A DNA stretch of 64,000 nt. It comes from Bicyclus anynana. Lineage: Eukaryota; Arthropoda; Insecta; Lepidoptera; Nymphalidae. Below the pieces are notes generated by a model, which was given only the letters and a program-made list of their open reading frames with translations, was not told the DNA's origin and did not search any database. Below, piece after piece: positions 31,085-42,418 of this stretch. The translations under genes were made by a program, and so were the position numbers. The number at the start of each line of letters is the position of its first letter. Within the stretch, counting starts at the first letter, position 1. The stretch covers positions 2,795,001 to 2,859,000 of the forward strand of contig NC_069100.1 of NCBI RefSeq assembly GCF_947172395.1. Direction: 5' to 3'.

Positions 31085-31366
31085 GTTATCAACCCATATC
31101 CGGCTCACTGCTGAGCTCGAGTCTCAGGCCAATAGTCCACAACGCTGGCCCAATGTAGGTAGGCAGACTTCACACACGCAGAGAATTAAGAAAGTTCTCT
31201 GGTATGCAGGTATCCTCAATATGTTTTCCTTCACCGTTTGAGACACGTAATATTTAATTTCTTAAAATGCACACTATTGAAAATTTGGAGGTGCATGCCC
31301 CGGACCAAATTTGAACCCACATTCTCCGGAATTGGAGGCAGAGGTCATATCCACTGGGCTATCACG
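31085..31366 (-). mobile_element. SINE-B, near full length
   Basis: TCAACCCATATCCGGCTCAC, CTCGAGTCTCAGGCC (deletion of the CCTCTCAGAATGAG segment), CATTCTCCGGAATTGGAGGC, CCACTGGGCTATCACG. Confidence 0.87.
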
Positions 31367-31782
31367 AAACTTGTGATTTATACTTATATTATATATGTGA
31401 TTTACTACAATATTTATATTTATACTTGTGATTTGGCTCTTCTCGGACCAAGGCAAGTTTAGAACCCTCGTAACTTTAATTTCAAGTCTTTAATTATCAC
31501 CGTTAAATTAAGTTATGACATAACTTGACGTTTCTAATGTGCTTGTAAACTAAGCTTAATTGAAATAATTGAATTTGGATTTTTTATATTTATTACAAAA
31601 CCACAAATCATTTTCAGGTTATTCGTGATTATCTCGGTTTTTTTAGCTCCAATGACGTTAAAAATAAAAACGTTGATTAAAATTTAGAGCAAAAATTTAG
31701 TTTTTAAAAAACTTCACACGTCCAACCGTTAAGATAGAAGGCCCAAACTCCAAAAATAAAAAAACTTTTTATCTCTCATCAA
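31367..31782. other. no gene seen
   Basis: AT-rich. Repeated TGTGATTTA/TTGTGATTTG pieces at 31370-31435. Confidence 0.5.
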
Positions 31783-32140
31783 ACGATGGAACGAGCTATG
31801 TTAGGAGTATCTCTGCGTGATCGAATCAGAAATGAGGAGATCCGCAGAAGAACCAAGCTCACCGACATAGCTCAACAAGTTGCGAAGCTGAAGTGGCAAT
31901 GGGCGGGGCACATAGTTCGAAGAGCCGATGGACATTTTCCCAAATTGCTGGAATGGCGACCCCGCAATAGTAAGCGCAGTATTGGCCGAACCCCCACCAG
32001 GTGGACTGACGACATCAAGCGAGTCGCAGGGATTCGCTGGATGCAGGCGGCTCAGTATCGTGATGTTTGGAAGTCCCTACAAAAGGCCTATGTCCTGCAG
32101 TGGACGTCCATCAGCTGATATGATGATGATGATGAAAAGA
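31783..32140 (+). mobile_element. RTE-like LINE 3' end
   Basis: Open frame ERAMLGVSLRDRIRNEEIRR ... KLKWQWAGHIVRRADG ... IGRTPTRWTDDIKRVAGIRW ... YVLQWTSIS stop, then ATGATGATGATGATG. Starts abruptly, as expected for 5' truncation during target-primed reverse transcription. Confidence 0.87.
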
Positions 32141-32281
32141 TGAAATCCTTATTTAACTGGAGTTTAAATGATAGAAACCATAATATTAATATCATCATTA
32201 GTTGAATGGTTTAGAAACGTGCAGAGCTACAAACAAACAAACAAACAACATTTATTTATATCTATATAGATTTGATGACTT

Positions 32282-32598
32282 TTTTTTTTATTCTTTACAA
32301 GTTAGCCCTTGACTACAATCTCACCTGATGGTAAATGATGATGCAGTCTAAGATGGAAGCGGGCTAACTTGTTAGGAGGAGGATGAAAATCCACACTCCT
32401 TTCGGTTTCTACACGACATCGTACCGGAACGCTAAATCGCTTGGCGGTACGTCTTTTTCGGTAGGGCGGTAACGGCCGAAGCCTCCCACCAGCCAGACCT
32501 GAACCAATTAAGAAAACCTCAATCGGCCCAGCCGGGGATCGAACCCAGGACCTCCGTTTTGTAAATCCACCGCGCATACCACTGCGCCACGGAGGCCG
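32282..32598 (-). mobile_element. SINE-A, full length
   Basis: TTATTCTTTACAAGTTAGCC to ACTGCGCCACGGAGGCC; GGGATCGAACCCAGG intact. Possible short direct repeat GACTTT on both sides. Confidence 0.9.
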
Positions 32599-32815
32599 AC
32601 TTTGTTCAAAGAAAGCTTTATGAAGAGTGTACCGAGCTCATAGTGCACAGAGTATAGTAAGAGAGCTTGTGGCTCAAATATTTGATTCATATTTAATTTA
32701 ATGTTTAAGGAGGGCTATGTTTTTCGAGTGTATATATTACGTAATCAACTATAGTGATTTTCAGATAGCATGGGGACGGTGACAGTTCGTTTCACTCTTG
32801 AAAGTATGCTGCTAT

Positions 32816-33032
32816 TTTTTTTTACTTTATTCTTTACAAGTTAGCCCTTGACCACAATCTAACCATGATGCAATCTAAGATGGAAGCGGGCTAATTTGTT
32901 AGGAGGAGGATGAAAATCCACACCCCTTTCGGTTTCTACACGACATCGTACCGGAACAATAAATCGCTTGGCGGTACGTCTTTGTCGGTAGGGTGGTAAC
33001 AGCCACGGCCGAAGCCTCCCACCAGCCAGCCA
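32816..33032 (-). mobile_element. SINE-A, head truncated
   Basis: TTTATTCTTTACAAGTTAGC to CCTCCCACCAGCCAGCCAG. Confidence 0.85.
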
Positions 33033-33237
33033 GATTCACGATAATAGTACGTATTATGAACGTTATAAGGCAACTGCCATCATACCCATGCTATGTGCAC
33101 TTTATTATTTACATATTAATGTAAGTATACATATTATTTGCAAATTATCACAACAAAGAAAGACTTTACAAAATAGAAATAAAAATTAAGAATAATAATA
33201 AATTAAAATACATTTTTTAAGTATGTTTTTGTCATGT

Positions 33238-33312
33238 GGTAGGCTAGTTGCCACCCTACCTGCGAAGACGTACCGCTAAGCAATTTAGCGTTCCAGTACA
33301 TACGATGCCACG
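33238..33312 (+). mobile_element. SINE-A fragment
   Basis: GTTGCCACCCTACCTGCGAA, GACGTACCGCTAAGCAATTT, GCGTTCCAGTAC. Confidence 0.7.
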
Positions 33313-33789
33313 TACGTACATAGGTACACACGCTTCCATGGGCACTAGGCCTTAGATTTTTTTATATTTTTCATTATAATTTTTGCTTTTGTCCGGCTTA
33401 AAACGCTAAATACAAAATTTAAATAAATTATTTATTTAAATTACGAATTTCAATTGTGCTTTTGCAAATATCATTTTGATTATAAAAACACTTTCACTTA
33501 CGCACTAAAGACTAGAGGACAAAAGTGTATGAATAGAATTTCCCACCAGCTCCTAGACTACAAAGTAGGCTTCTCATTATTTCTGAAGGCACTGACCCCG
33601 CCCCTCGGCCGCGCACTGAATAGACCTAAATGAAACCTGTTTGTACAAACTACATATCTTTATTGTTAGAGGCACAAAAGATTTTTTCAACTGCAGTGTT
33701 TATCTCATTCTCATGAGACTTCCAAAGGAAATGGGTCAATAATTTTATGTTTTTTTTTAAATATTTGTTGATACTACTGTTTTCTGTGT
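33313..33789. other. no gene seen
   Basis: AT-rich except CCCCGCCCCTCGGCCGCGCA at about 33596. No frame of note. Confidence 0.5.
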
Positions 33790-33794
33790 CGAGT

Positions 33795-33950
33795 CGCCAG
33801 TATCAAGCGCAGTGTTGGTCGACCTCTCACTAGGTGGACCGACGACATCAAATGAGTTGCAAATAGCCGCTGGAAGCAGGCGGCATGATGATGATGATGT
33901 TGATGACGATGATGATGATGATGACGTCATCATCGACTGCAATATCCAAA
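33795..33950 (+). mobile_element. RTE-like LINE 3' end, short
   Basis: AGCGCAGTGTTGGTCGACCT, GTGGACCGACGACATCAAAT, then an expanded ATGATG/GATGACGATG microsatellite to about 33935. Confidence 0.75.
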
Positions 33951-34045
33951 GTGCACGCCGCTGTAAGAGGAATCAAGTAAAGCCTGCATTTTATAAACTT
34001 TCCAAAGCATTATGTGACCACAAGATTCCTTTCTGTACAGGATCA

Positions 34046-34206
34046 TCAATATCAACTCATATTCGGCTCAGCGACTCAAGAGGAGATTACTGATCTTGAG
34101 TCTCAGAATGAGAGGGGTTAGGCCAATAGTCCACCACGCTGGCCCAATGTGGATCGACAGACTTCACACTCGCAGAGAATTAAGAAAATTCTCTGGTATG
34201 CAGGTA
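34046..34206 (-). mobile_element. SINE-B 3' half
   Basis: TCAACTCATATTCGGCTCAG through ATTCTCTGGTATGCAGGT. Faces the next copy, forming a large imperfect hairpin. Confidence 0.8.
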
Positions 34207-34466
34207 TGAATCCGGTCCGGGACATGCAGCTCCAACTTGTCAGTTGTGTGCATTTTAGGAAATTAAATATTACGTGCCTCAAATGGTGAAGGAGAACATC
34301 GTGAGGTAACCTGCATACTTGAGAATTTTCTTATTTCTCTGTGTGTGTGAATTCTGCCAACCCGCATTGGGCCAGCGTGGTGGACTATTGGCCTAACTCC
34401 TATCATTCTGAGAGGAGACTCGAGTTCTGCAGTGAGCCGAATATGGGTTGATAGCGACGACGACGA
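34207..34466 (+). mobile_element. SINE-B, head truncated
   Basis: GAATCCGGTCCGGGACATGC to GAGCCGAATATGGGTTGATA and GCGACGACGACGATTAG. Shares the whole 3' half with the inverted neighbour. Confidence 0.85.
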
Positions 34467-34915
34467 TTAGATGTTAATGAGCGCACCTTTTGGAAAGCTT
34501 GTGCACGCCACTAACTAGCGCGTATTCAAAATATCGTAATAACTGTAAAAGAATAGAAATATGGAAAAATAAACACTCATTTACAAATATTAGTGAAGTC
34601 TCTTCCAATAAACCAGTTTTAAAATTGAACGAGTCTTTCAATCAAAAACACGCAGCGCAAACTCCTGTTTCCCAGTAAAATAAACAGACGTTGACCCGTA
34701 CATTTTCCGAGGGGAAAATCCGGAAAATCTAAAAGTCATCTGCGACTTCGCCTGGATATTTGAGGCCCGATGGACTCAGCGACGCGGACCTAACTCTGAC
34801 GGACGGCCGTGAAATACAATCGCATCGATATTCGATTCAAAATTCTTGAGCACAAACTTTGAGATATAATATTGGACTTGCGTATTTTTTTACCCAACTG
34901 CCCAAGGACGGTTTA
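34467..34915. other. no gene seen
   Basis: 34700-34810 is GC-richer (GCGACGCGGACCTAACTCTG). A 62-codon frame at 34490-34678 shows no motif I recognise. Confidence 0.45.
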
Positions 34916-34916
34916 C

Positions 34917-35222
34917 CATCATAATCATTATCAACCCAACTGCTGAGCTCGAGTCTCCTCTCAGAATGAGAAGGTTTAGGCCAATAGTCCACCACGTTGG
35001 CCCAATGCGGATTGGCAGACTTCACACACGCAGAGAATTAAGAAAATTCTCTGGTATGCAGGTTTCCTCACGATGTTTTTCCTTCACCATTTGAGACACG
35101 TGATATTTAATTTCTTAAAATGCACACAACTGAAAAGTTTGAGGTGCATGCCCGAACCGGATTCGAATCCACGCCATCCGGAATTGGCGGTAGAGGTTAA
35201 ATCCACTGGGCTATCACGGCCG
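34917..35222 (-). mobile_element. SINE-B, full length
   Basis: ATCATAATCATTATCAACCC to CCACTGGGCTATCACGGC. Ten bases later a 26-bp sense head (GCCGTGATAGCCCAGTGAAT, 35233-35258) repeats the start in opposite orientation. Confidence 0.9.
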
Positions 35223-35258
35223 ACAAGGACAGCCGTGATAGCCCAGTGAATATAAGAG

Positions 35259-35754
35259 CGGTTTATAGGCGACTTAAAATAATAAAACTGACAGAAATAG
35301 CAAATCGTCACATACTCGTATAGCTTGGCAAATTCATAACACTTCCGTTGGTACGCGCGGGCCGGGAGGGGAGTAGCGATGCCCCTTACGCACAACTTCA
35401 TACCCTCGCAGTCATTCTCTCTGCCCCGCGCGCTCGACTTCACACCCGCGCAGTCCTTACACGCAATTTTAAAAGTACCAGGTTAACAGAAACTGTTAGA
35501 AGATGAGATAGAACTCATGTTCTAAATTCAAAAATAAGAATTCATCCTTGATTGTATGTACGAATATATTTTTCTCTTTCCCACTTGACACTTGAAAACT
35601 GTTACTTCCCATAGAAATTATGATCATAGCAGGTTTAGCTACGGTCAATGAGGTCCAAGGTTCTAATCTCGGGTCAGGAAAAAAAATACGCTATTGGGAT
35701 TTTTTTTACACAAAAATCATAATAACAGCCTGGAGTTGGGAAGTTGGTGGTGTT
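35259..35754. other. no gene seen; GC-rich dispersed segment
   Basis: 35340-35465 is a GC-rich relative (inverted) of 1228-1340, with TTCATACCCTCGCAGTC and TTCACACCCGCGCAGTC as internal near-repeats. 35630-35682 is a weak tRNA-like patch. Confidence 0.45.
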
Positions 35755-35887
35755 AGTTTTTTTTTCTATTTTTTACAAGTTAGCCTTTGACTGCAATCTC
35801 ACCTGATGGTAAGTGATGATGCATTTTAAGAAGCGGGCAAACTTGTTAGGCGTATGATGAAAATCCACACCCATTTTGGTTTCCGAA
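35755..35887 (-). mobile_element. SINE-A 3' half
   Basis: TTTTTTACAAGTTAGCCTTT to AAATCCACACCCATTTTGGT. Confidence 0.8.
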
Positions 35888-35929
35888 TTTTGACCGAAAA
35901 AAGAAAAAACAATGCGTATTAACGCATAT

Positions 35930-36245
35930 TATTATACTAAGGCCGATGAAAATTTTATACTTTAGATAGGTTACGTCTCTACAAGATCACCTCAAAAAGT
36001 GATCCGAATTTAGCTACACCACTGGGCGTTTACATGCACAATTTTGTCTTTAATTTCAATATATATTTATGTATATAGTAGTTTTTTCACTTCCTGAACA
36101 CACAACTCGACATTGTAGACGTTATTTGTGTATATAACGTTCATTATTTAATGAGCAACTAAATGAAATTAAGTCAATTTTCCACATTTGTCCGCCTCAG
36201 TTTTAATGCACTAATACATCTCTAGTATATATTGACATTGACTAG
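35930..36245 (+). repeat. dispersed repeat, pair with 43079-43325
   Basis: AAAAGTGATCCGAATTTAGC, TACATGCACAATTTTGTCTT, AATGAAATTAAGTCAATTTT and CGCCTCAGTTTTAATGCAC align in order with the second copy. Probably a non-autonomous DNA transposon; ends not defined. Confidence 0.65.
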
Positions 36246-36563
36246 GGCTGACAAACATTTGGTTTTAGAATGAATGTCCTTAAAAACATTGACGGTGTTA
36301 GGCAGCAGAAATAAGAACGGTTGAGCTATAAAGGCTCGACTGTGTGAAATCGTTCGAAAATATTCTTTATTGTCCCCGGTACGCCAGATTAAAGTTCAGC
36401 GATCCTTTTTCACCGGGACAATACCTTTTATCAAATGGCAAAGGTCGAGCGGTGACCGCAATCGAGATAATCCCGGTCAGTCGGCTGCGGTGGGAATACA
36501 AAACAAAATCTGATTCTTTTTATATAGATCTTTGTAATATTATAAATGTATGGACATTATTTT
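36246..36563. other. GC-richer stretch with hairpin, no gene assigned
   Basis: ATTGTCCCCGGT (36369-36380) pairs with ACCGGGACAAT (about 36412-36422) with one bulge. A 73-codon frame spans it without a known motif. Looks unlike the repeats around it. Confidence 0.4.
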
Positions 36564-36911
36564 AGCAGACTCAAAAGTGATTACAAAAATAAGAAAACCA
36601 ATGTCGAACAAAGGTTATGATTCACAACATTTGTCAGGACAAGTTAATTAACAAATCAAACTGCAACCAAAATAAGACCCTAGGATGGCAGAAAACGACC
36701 CCGAGTGATGTTACGCACCTGCGAACGATGTGTGTAGGGTTAAAGGCGCCTTTGACAGACATCCAACACTCACCTCTTCCACTCAAGTCACTCTCCCCGC
36801 CCATGCCAAGCAGCCCATAAAGAATCACACAACAAGATATGTGGACGGCTCGAACGCCACGAGCACACTGAAGCCGTCCGTACCGCAAGTCGTTGCAACG
36901 CGGCGATAACA
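36564..36911. repeat. dispersed repeat, pair with 59890-60249
   Basis: TTAGCAGACTCAAAAGTGAT at left and TTGCAACGCGGCGATAAC at right, with ATGTGGACGGCTCGAACGCC between. The two copies share both apparent ends and length (about 350 bp), suggesting a defined element of unknown class. Confidence 0.75.
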
Positions 36912-36945
36912 ATTAGTTGTTTGTATCTCAATTATAGAGAACCAT

Positions 36946-37102
36946 GAAAGCACAGTGGATATGAACTCTGCCGATTCCGAAAGGTGTGGGTCCGAATCCG
37001 GTCCGGGGCATGCACCTCCAACTTTTCAGTTGTGTGCATTTTAAGAAATTAAATATCACGCGTCTCAAACGGTAAAGGAAAAACATCGTGAAGAAACCTG
37101 CA
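36946..37102 (+). mobile_element. SINE-B 5' half
   Basis: AGCACAGTGGATATGAACTC, GGGTCCGAATCCGGTCCGGG, AAACATCGTGAAGAAACCTG. Confidence 0.82.
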
Positions 37103-37569
37103 CAAATAGACACGTCAAACTTATAACACCCACTTTTTGTGTCGGTGGTTAAAAATAAAAATTCTTTAGTCGCTAAACCACTATACATACAGATAATACA
37201 GTTGTTCATCCGAAAAGAACCAGACGCGAGCGACCTACACATAAATTCTATTTACCACGTAACGAAGGCCGGCAGAAATGTGTGAAAAAAATCATAAATA
37301 TCACAAGCCAGCGTTCGTAATAGCGGCAGGCGGCGGTATTTTTATCTTGGGGCCATAAATATGTGAGATATTTAAGTAATACAAAATATAGTCACAAAAG
37401 TATGCAAAAATACTGGAATAGGAATCCGTACTATCCGAATAATATTGTAAAGCTGGCCACAGACCATCCAATAAGCACAATATCTTGCAGCGCAAATGGT
37501 GGGACATACGATAAAACTGATCGTGTGTTGGTCGCTATGTCCATACAGTTACCCTTTAAAAAATAGCTA
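37103..37569. other. no gene seen
   Basis: GATCGTGTGTTGGTCGCT at about 37519 has an exact inverted match near 39541, so a MITE end is likely. A 67-codon frame at 37363-37566 is unconvincing. Confidence 0.45.
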
Positions 37570-37696
37570 CTATTCATTATTGTAATCAACAATAAAATGT
37601 GTGGGTGTATGAGAAACCAGAGTTTGTATCAAGCGGTGTGAATTTTTTTTTCTTTGGAATGGCTTAACTTCGTCAAAAGTCCATCCTTCGCCACTG
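37570..37696. mobile_element. hAT-like MITE, right half
   Basis: ATTCATTATTGTAATCAACA, GTATGAGAAACCAG, then CCATCCTTCGCCACTG, i.e. CAGTGGCGAAGGATGG at the minus-strand end. Matches 21864-22155 without the LINE insertion. Confidence 0.6.
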
Positions 37697-37937
37697 ACAG
37701 GCACGTGAGCTTATTGGATGGTGAGTGGCTAGCATTAAATTAGCTGTCAGTTTTGTATGTTATTACCTTTTCACCAATCCGCCGTCGAGATACCAGTGAA
37801 CCCTGTCCTATACCACAGGAGTTGGGTGAAATAGTTCCTAGTTAGGCCCTCTAAAAATATATATGCTGCTAAACCAATTAAGATAATTCTTCTAATCTTG
37901 ATCTCAGACCAATTATAGAAGGACCAGTATCGCACCC

Positions 37938-38216
37938 AAATCAACCCATATTTGGCTCACTGCTGAGCTCGAGTCTCCTCTCAGAATGAGAGGGGTTAGG
38001 CCAATAACCCACCACGATGGCCCAATGTGGATTGGCAAACTTCACACATGCAGATAATTAAGAAAATTCTCGATGTTTTTCCTTCACCGTTTGAGACAAG
38101 TGATATTTAATTTCTTAGAATGCACACACCTGAAAAGTTGGAGGTGCATGCACCGGACCGGATTCGAACCTACACCCTCCGAAAACGGCAGAGGTCATAT
38201 CCACTTGGCTATCACA
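37938..38216 (-). mobile_element. SINE-B, near full length
   Basis: TCAACCCATATTTGGCTCAC to GGTCATATCCACTTGGCTAT, lacking the CTGGTATGCAGG segment. Confidence 0.87.
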
Positions 38217-39731
38217 ATATTTTTATTTTGTTAGATTTTGTAATTGGTTTGTATACTAAACTTGAATATTTTGCCCGTTTATTACACCATTTAACTGCAC
38301 AAAAAGTATTTTTACGGAGCGGAGCGGGACAAATAATACTTTCTTATGGGCAAAGAATGAAACATGAACAATTTAGGAGGCAACATGAAGAATTTAGTCA
38401 GAATTTTATTGTGATACTTGTTTTTCTCTTTTCAGTTCATTACGCTAAAGCAGTCGGGTTTTTTGTTTTTATAATAATAATAATATATATTTTTTTATGT
38501 GTTTGAGAAAATCGGAATTTTATACTAACGGAGATGCGGGAGTCCACTAGATCAAAATATATTCACAAAGTTATAGAAAAATACAGTAATAAGAATTTTC
38601 CATAACTCTAAAATAATCCAAACTTCGCAATGTTTTTGGTAAACAAGAATACGCTGTATAAGATAATAGATCCCGATACGCATCCTTCGAGCTGGCCTAA
38701 ATAAACATAAGCCTAAACCCAAACCTTATGTAATTTAAATTATTTAAATATAGTGAACGTCCGCGACATTGTCCGCGTGAAAATAATTTTTAAACGAACG
38801 AGTGACAAATAGTAGATTGTTATACTTAGGCTAAAAAGACCCATTATATACGAGGTATTTTTAGGTAAATAGAAACCGAGTTTATAATGGGTTTAGCCCC
38901 ACGTGTTACACTCTGCTTTTCACTACGATTGCGAGAAAATAAAATAGTTTAGTACAATATTCAATGATTTATTTTAATTGAAAATTAAATGCACAAATTC
39001 TACAATTTTGGATATTATGGGAGAACTTTTACTCGGTAACATAATTTCCGACTACTGTGAAGATGAATAATGAGTATGTGAGGTAAACGTGGGAGATAAT
39101 AGTTTAAAAAACTCCTTTCGTAAGTGAATCCATTCGTTGTTGTTTTCTCCACTTTACCTAGCTAGGTATTTAATTAAATGCGTCTCGACTTTGATGGTAA
39201 CAGATTGAAAATTTTATCCATCTCCAAATTAGTTTCACCATTCTCACTAGATGAAGACAACAATAAAAATTAATGTTGAAAAATATGTAAGAAAAATATG
39301 TATTCACGCCAATTGTTTTTTACATGAGAAAAAGGCAAAGGTATTACACCGTACGGGATGTCAGATGTCTTCAAATCTCGCTCTATTCGCAACTCAATAA
39401 AAATTAAATAAAAAAAAGAACGCATTCCACAGACAAGAACGCTGCATTTCAGTAGTGGAAATAATATTATGCTCGCTATTCTGCTGCGCTACCCGCAGCG
39501 AAGACGCTTCATGTATGCGTCAAGTAGAGCCGTCATGCACGCAGCGACCAACACACGATCATTTATAGCCGTGGCTGCTGCAAAACGTGGGTACACTTGA
39601 TAGTCAATGGCTTGCATTATTAAGGAGCTTGCGATAGCCATATGTTTTACATTTTAGGAAAGTTAAAAGTTTGTGCATGCTTCTACTATATGTAAGTATG
39701 GAGCAATTATGGAGTTTGTACCGTGGTTTTT
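38217..39731. other. no gene seen
   Basis: Long AT-rich stretch. 38750-38782 (AACGTCCGCGACATTGTCCG) is a Helitron-1 3' end relic on the minus strand. 39541-39558 is the inverted match to 37519. No frame with recognisable domains. Confidence 0.5.
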
Positions 39732-40010
39732 AGTATTCATATTCGGCTCAATGTTGAGCACGAGTCTCCCAGAATGAGAGGGGTAAGTTAGTTCACCACG
39801 CAGACCCAATGACTCCACACACAAAGAGAATTAGGAAAATTCTCTGGTTGTTTCACCACGATATTTTTCCTTCACCGTTTGAGACACCTGATATTTAATT
39901 TCTCAAGCTCCACACAACTGAAAAATTAGAGGTGCATGCCCCGGAACGCATTTGAACCTTCGCCATCCGTATTGATGGCAGAAGTTATATCTACTGAGCT
40001 ATTGGGCTAT
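39732..40010 (-). mobile_element. SINE-B, diverged
   Basis: ATTCATATTCGGCTCAATGT to ATATCTACTGAGCTATTGGG. More substitutions than its siblings, so probably older. Confidence 0.8.
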
Positions 40011-40230
40011 TTGTACGGTGTAGGGCACACTAACGAGGAGGAGAGCCGCTTCCTGTTCGTGTTGCCGTCTGCCTAGCCTAGGGCCGAGTGACGCCGTCCT
40101 TCCTCCGGGCTCTACTTATATAGTGTGCTCATCTCATCAGCCCGACGTGGTCTGCAACAGCAGCTGGCTTTTCGAATGTTCCCGGAATTCGGGAGTGTCG
40201 GAGTCTTCGCTGTTTGGGTTCCGTACACTA
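40011..40230. other. GC-rich segment with terminal inverted repeat
   Basis: GGCACACTA at about 40024 pairs with TAGTGTGCTC near 40121, with inner AGAGCC and GGGCTCT also pairing. Could be a small MITE of about 110 bp or a structured RNA gene; neither is established. Confidence 0.35.
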
Positions 40231-40460
40231 CGTTCATCATCATCATCATCATCATCATCATTATCAGCCGATGGACGTCCACTGCTGGTCATAGGCCTCT
40301 TGCATGGACTTCCAAACAAAACGGTCTCGAGCCGCCAGCATCCAGCGGCTCGAACTGTGTGGCCTGCCCATTGCCACTTTAGCTTCGCGACTCGCTGAGC
40401 TATATCAGTGACTTTAGTTCGTCTGCGGATCTCCTCATTTCTGATTCGATCACGCAGATA
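40231..40460 (-). mobile_element. RTE-like LINE 3' end
   Basis: (ATC)n, TTATCAGCCGATGGACGTCC, then complement of the WRPR/KLKW region with an internal deletion, ending TTTCTGATTCGATCACGCAG. Confidence 0.82.
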
Positions 40461-40479
40461 CAGATACAGGGTCTTAACG

Positions 40480-40535
40480 CTTTATCTCCGTGTTCTCGCG
40501 GTAACGGGAACCACGCGAATGAAACCGCGTGGCAT
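40480..40535 (+). mobile_element. Helitron-2/3 3' end fragment
   Basis: TTATCTCCGTGTTCTCGCGG, GGGAACCACGCGAATGAAAC, CGCGTGGCATATTCT. No CTAG. Confidence 0.6.
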
Positions 40536-40805
40536 ATTCTATAATAAATAAATTCGTAGTTCTGTGTCTTCCACGTGGATGGAAGTTGGCTAGCGTATAT
40601 ATTCAACGTGTCTCCGTATTAATAGGTCCCTGGACGCCTGCTGCGGCAAGTATGAACAAGTAGTAACTAGTTTGTGACTTTGGCGATACAAACTTGTATA
40701 TGGAATGGTCCGCCTCGGGGCTCGGGACATCTAATCAACGATATTGCTTACAATATAACTACGTGCAAGATGCATGCACGCTGCGAGATTATTGCCCTAT
40801 CTTAA

Positions 40806-41062
40806 GGGTGCTTTTCCACCAGTGATGTGCTACGCTACGTTGCTAGGGATGCGTTTGATATCCACCAATATAATCTATCTAATTGGTGCACATAGCTTAG
40901 CACTGGTAGAAACGGATTCAACTATGTTTTTTATATAGAAGGATGCGTGCTATGGGATTCCCTACTATACAGTTACATAGCTTAGTATTGGTGGAAACGG
41001 TCACATATTTTGTAGCGTAGAATTCACATCTTCGCAGCATAGCTGCATAGCACATCTGTGAT
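40806..41062. mobile_element. MITE-like element (about 257 bp)
   Basis: GGGTGCTTTTCCACCAGTGA and ATGTGCTACGCTACG at left; AGCATAGCTGCATAGCACAT near the right end. Internal CATAGCTTAGCACTGGTAG and CATAGCTTAGTATTGGTGG are near-repeats. Confidence 0.55.
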
Positions 41063-41704
41063 ATTGTGATTTCGAAGTCGGTTTAGTTTTTTTGTTAAAA
41101 AGCGTTTATTTTACTGTTTTTAGTGTGTTCTAGCATAGTGAACAAAAGCGCCACATTACGGGAAATTTCGATTTTTTCATTTTAACACAAAATTACTGAA
41201 CCGATTTTCAATCTAAAAGTTTACTCTTTTAAACACAAAAAGAATTTTCAAAATTGGGCAAGAAATGAGGAAGTTATAAACATAAAAAAACAAAAAAGAT
41301 ATTTAAAGAGTATGAAGTATTATGCTGAGTTGGGTCCCTTTACTGGGTTATGCCACACATCGCAGGATATTGTCTGATTATAAGAACAAATTGTGTTGTG
41401 TGGCATAATTCTCTAAAAAAGCTTTTTTCTTTCTTTCTTTTCTTTCAAAAATACGCGTCAAATTGAGAACTTCCTCCTTTTTTTCGAAGTCTGATAAAAA
41501 AGGTTGGGAAGAACCTCTGATATAAACTAAAATTGAGGAATTGTTACTCACGTATAAATCTGTTTAGATTTGTCCCAAAACTCGCGCCACGCAACAAGTT
41601 ACTTTGTTTTTTTACCTGAAACAAAAGTGAAATATGTTTATTTACCTCTGAGAGAGGATATTTCAAAGATATCCGACATTGAGTAAAGGTTGTATCTATT
41701 TTTC
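41063..41704. other. no gene seen
   Basis: GAAGTCGGTTTAGTTTTTTT at 41074 is a motif also present near 48498. Sequence is AT-rich with no long frame. Confidence 0.5.
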
Positions 41705-41775
41705 TTGACGTTGTGGTTCCCAAGGTACCGGAATGGCGACCCTGCACCGGAAAGCGCAGTGTTGATGATGTTTCT
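41705..41775 (+). mobile_element. RTE-like LINE fragment
   Basis: TTCCCAAGGTACCGGAATGG, CGACCCTGCACCGGAAAGCG, then GATGATG. Only the WRP-x-TGKRSV part remains. Confidence 0.65.
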
Positions 41776-41785
41776 GCTCCCATTT

Positions 41786-41903
41786 ACGGCCTCCGTAGCG
41801 CTGTGGTATGCGCGGTGGAATTACAAAACGGAGGTCCAGGGTTCGATCGCCGGCTGATCCGGTTGAGATTTCTCAATTGGTCCAGATCTGGCTGGTGGGA
41901 GTA
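41786..41903 (+). mobile_element. SINE-A 5' half
   Basis: GGCCTCCGTAGCGCTGTGGT, GGTTCGATCGCCGG, then CTGGCTGGTGGGAG and AAAA. Confidence 0.83.
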
Positions 41904-42418
41904 AAAATATCCAATTTATAAATAGTTGTTTTTTAATAAACCTAAACTGTTAAACTCCGGAAGAAAAATCTGCGAAAAGGAAGTAATTAAATCCATTACG
42001 CTATTTCCTCGTAGCACATATTGTTTACTTATTTTTTAAAAGCCTTATTTCAACCTTGGGTTCGAGCCCTTTAAAGCGTCTGAAAAAGTCTGATCAAAAT
42101 GTAAAAATAAATTGTACAAGTAATTTGAAAATAATAAAATCACGCTTTTTTTAATGTATTGCATTTGCCAGTGTATTTTCAAAAACAATTACGTCGCTTT
42201 ATATCTATCTATTTCATATTAAACTGCACATACTTACTTAAGATTAAAATCAAACTTCAACTTAGATTTATTTTTAGACCCCTAGTTATAAAGGGTTAAA
42301 AGGTAATATTTGTTTATTATTACACAAAATCCAATAAAATGATATATAATGTATTGTTGCAAATGATTTTTTTAATGGGTTAAACTCCTATACATAGTCT
42401 GGCATTGTCCTTCAACGT
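41904..42418. other. no gene seen
   Basis: AT-rich, no assignable element. Confidence 0.5.

Noticed and set aside
31786..32118. Host gene encoding a 110-residue protein
   Set aside because: It is the C-terminal tail of an RTE-like LINE with multiple siblings here and the usual ATG microsatellite end.
34046..34466. 5' inversion of one SINE-B
   Set aside because: The two halves overlap over most of the 3' region, whereas a twin-primed copy would divide one element between them.
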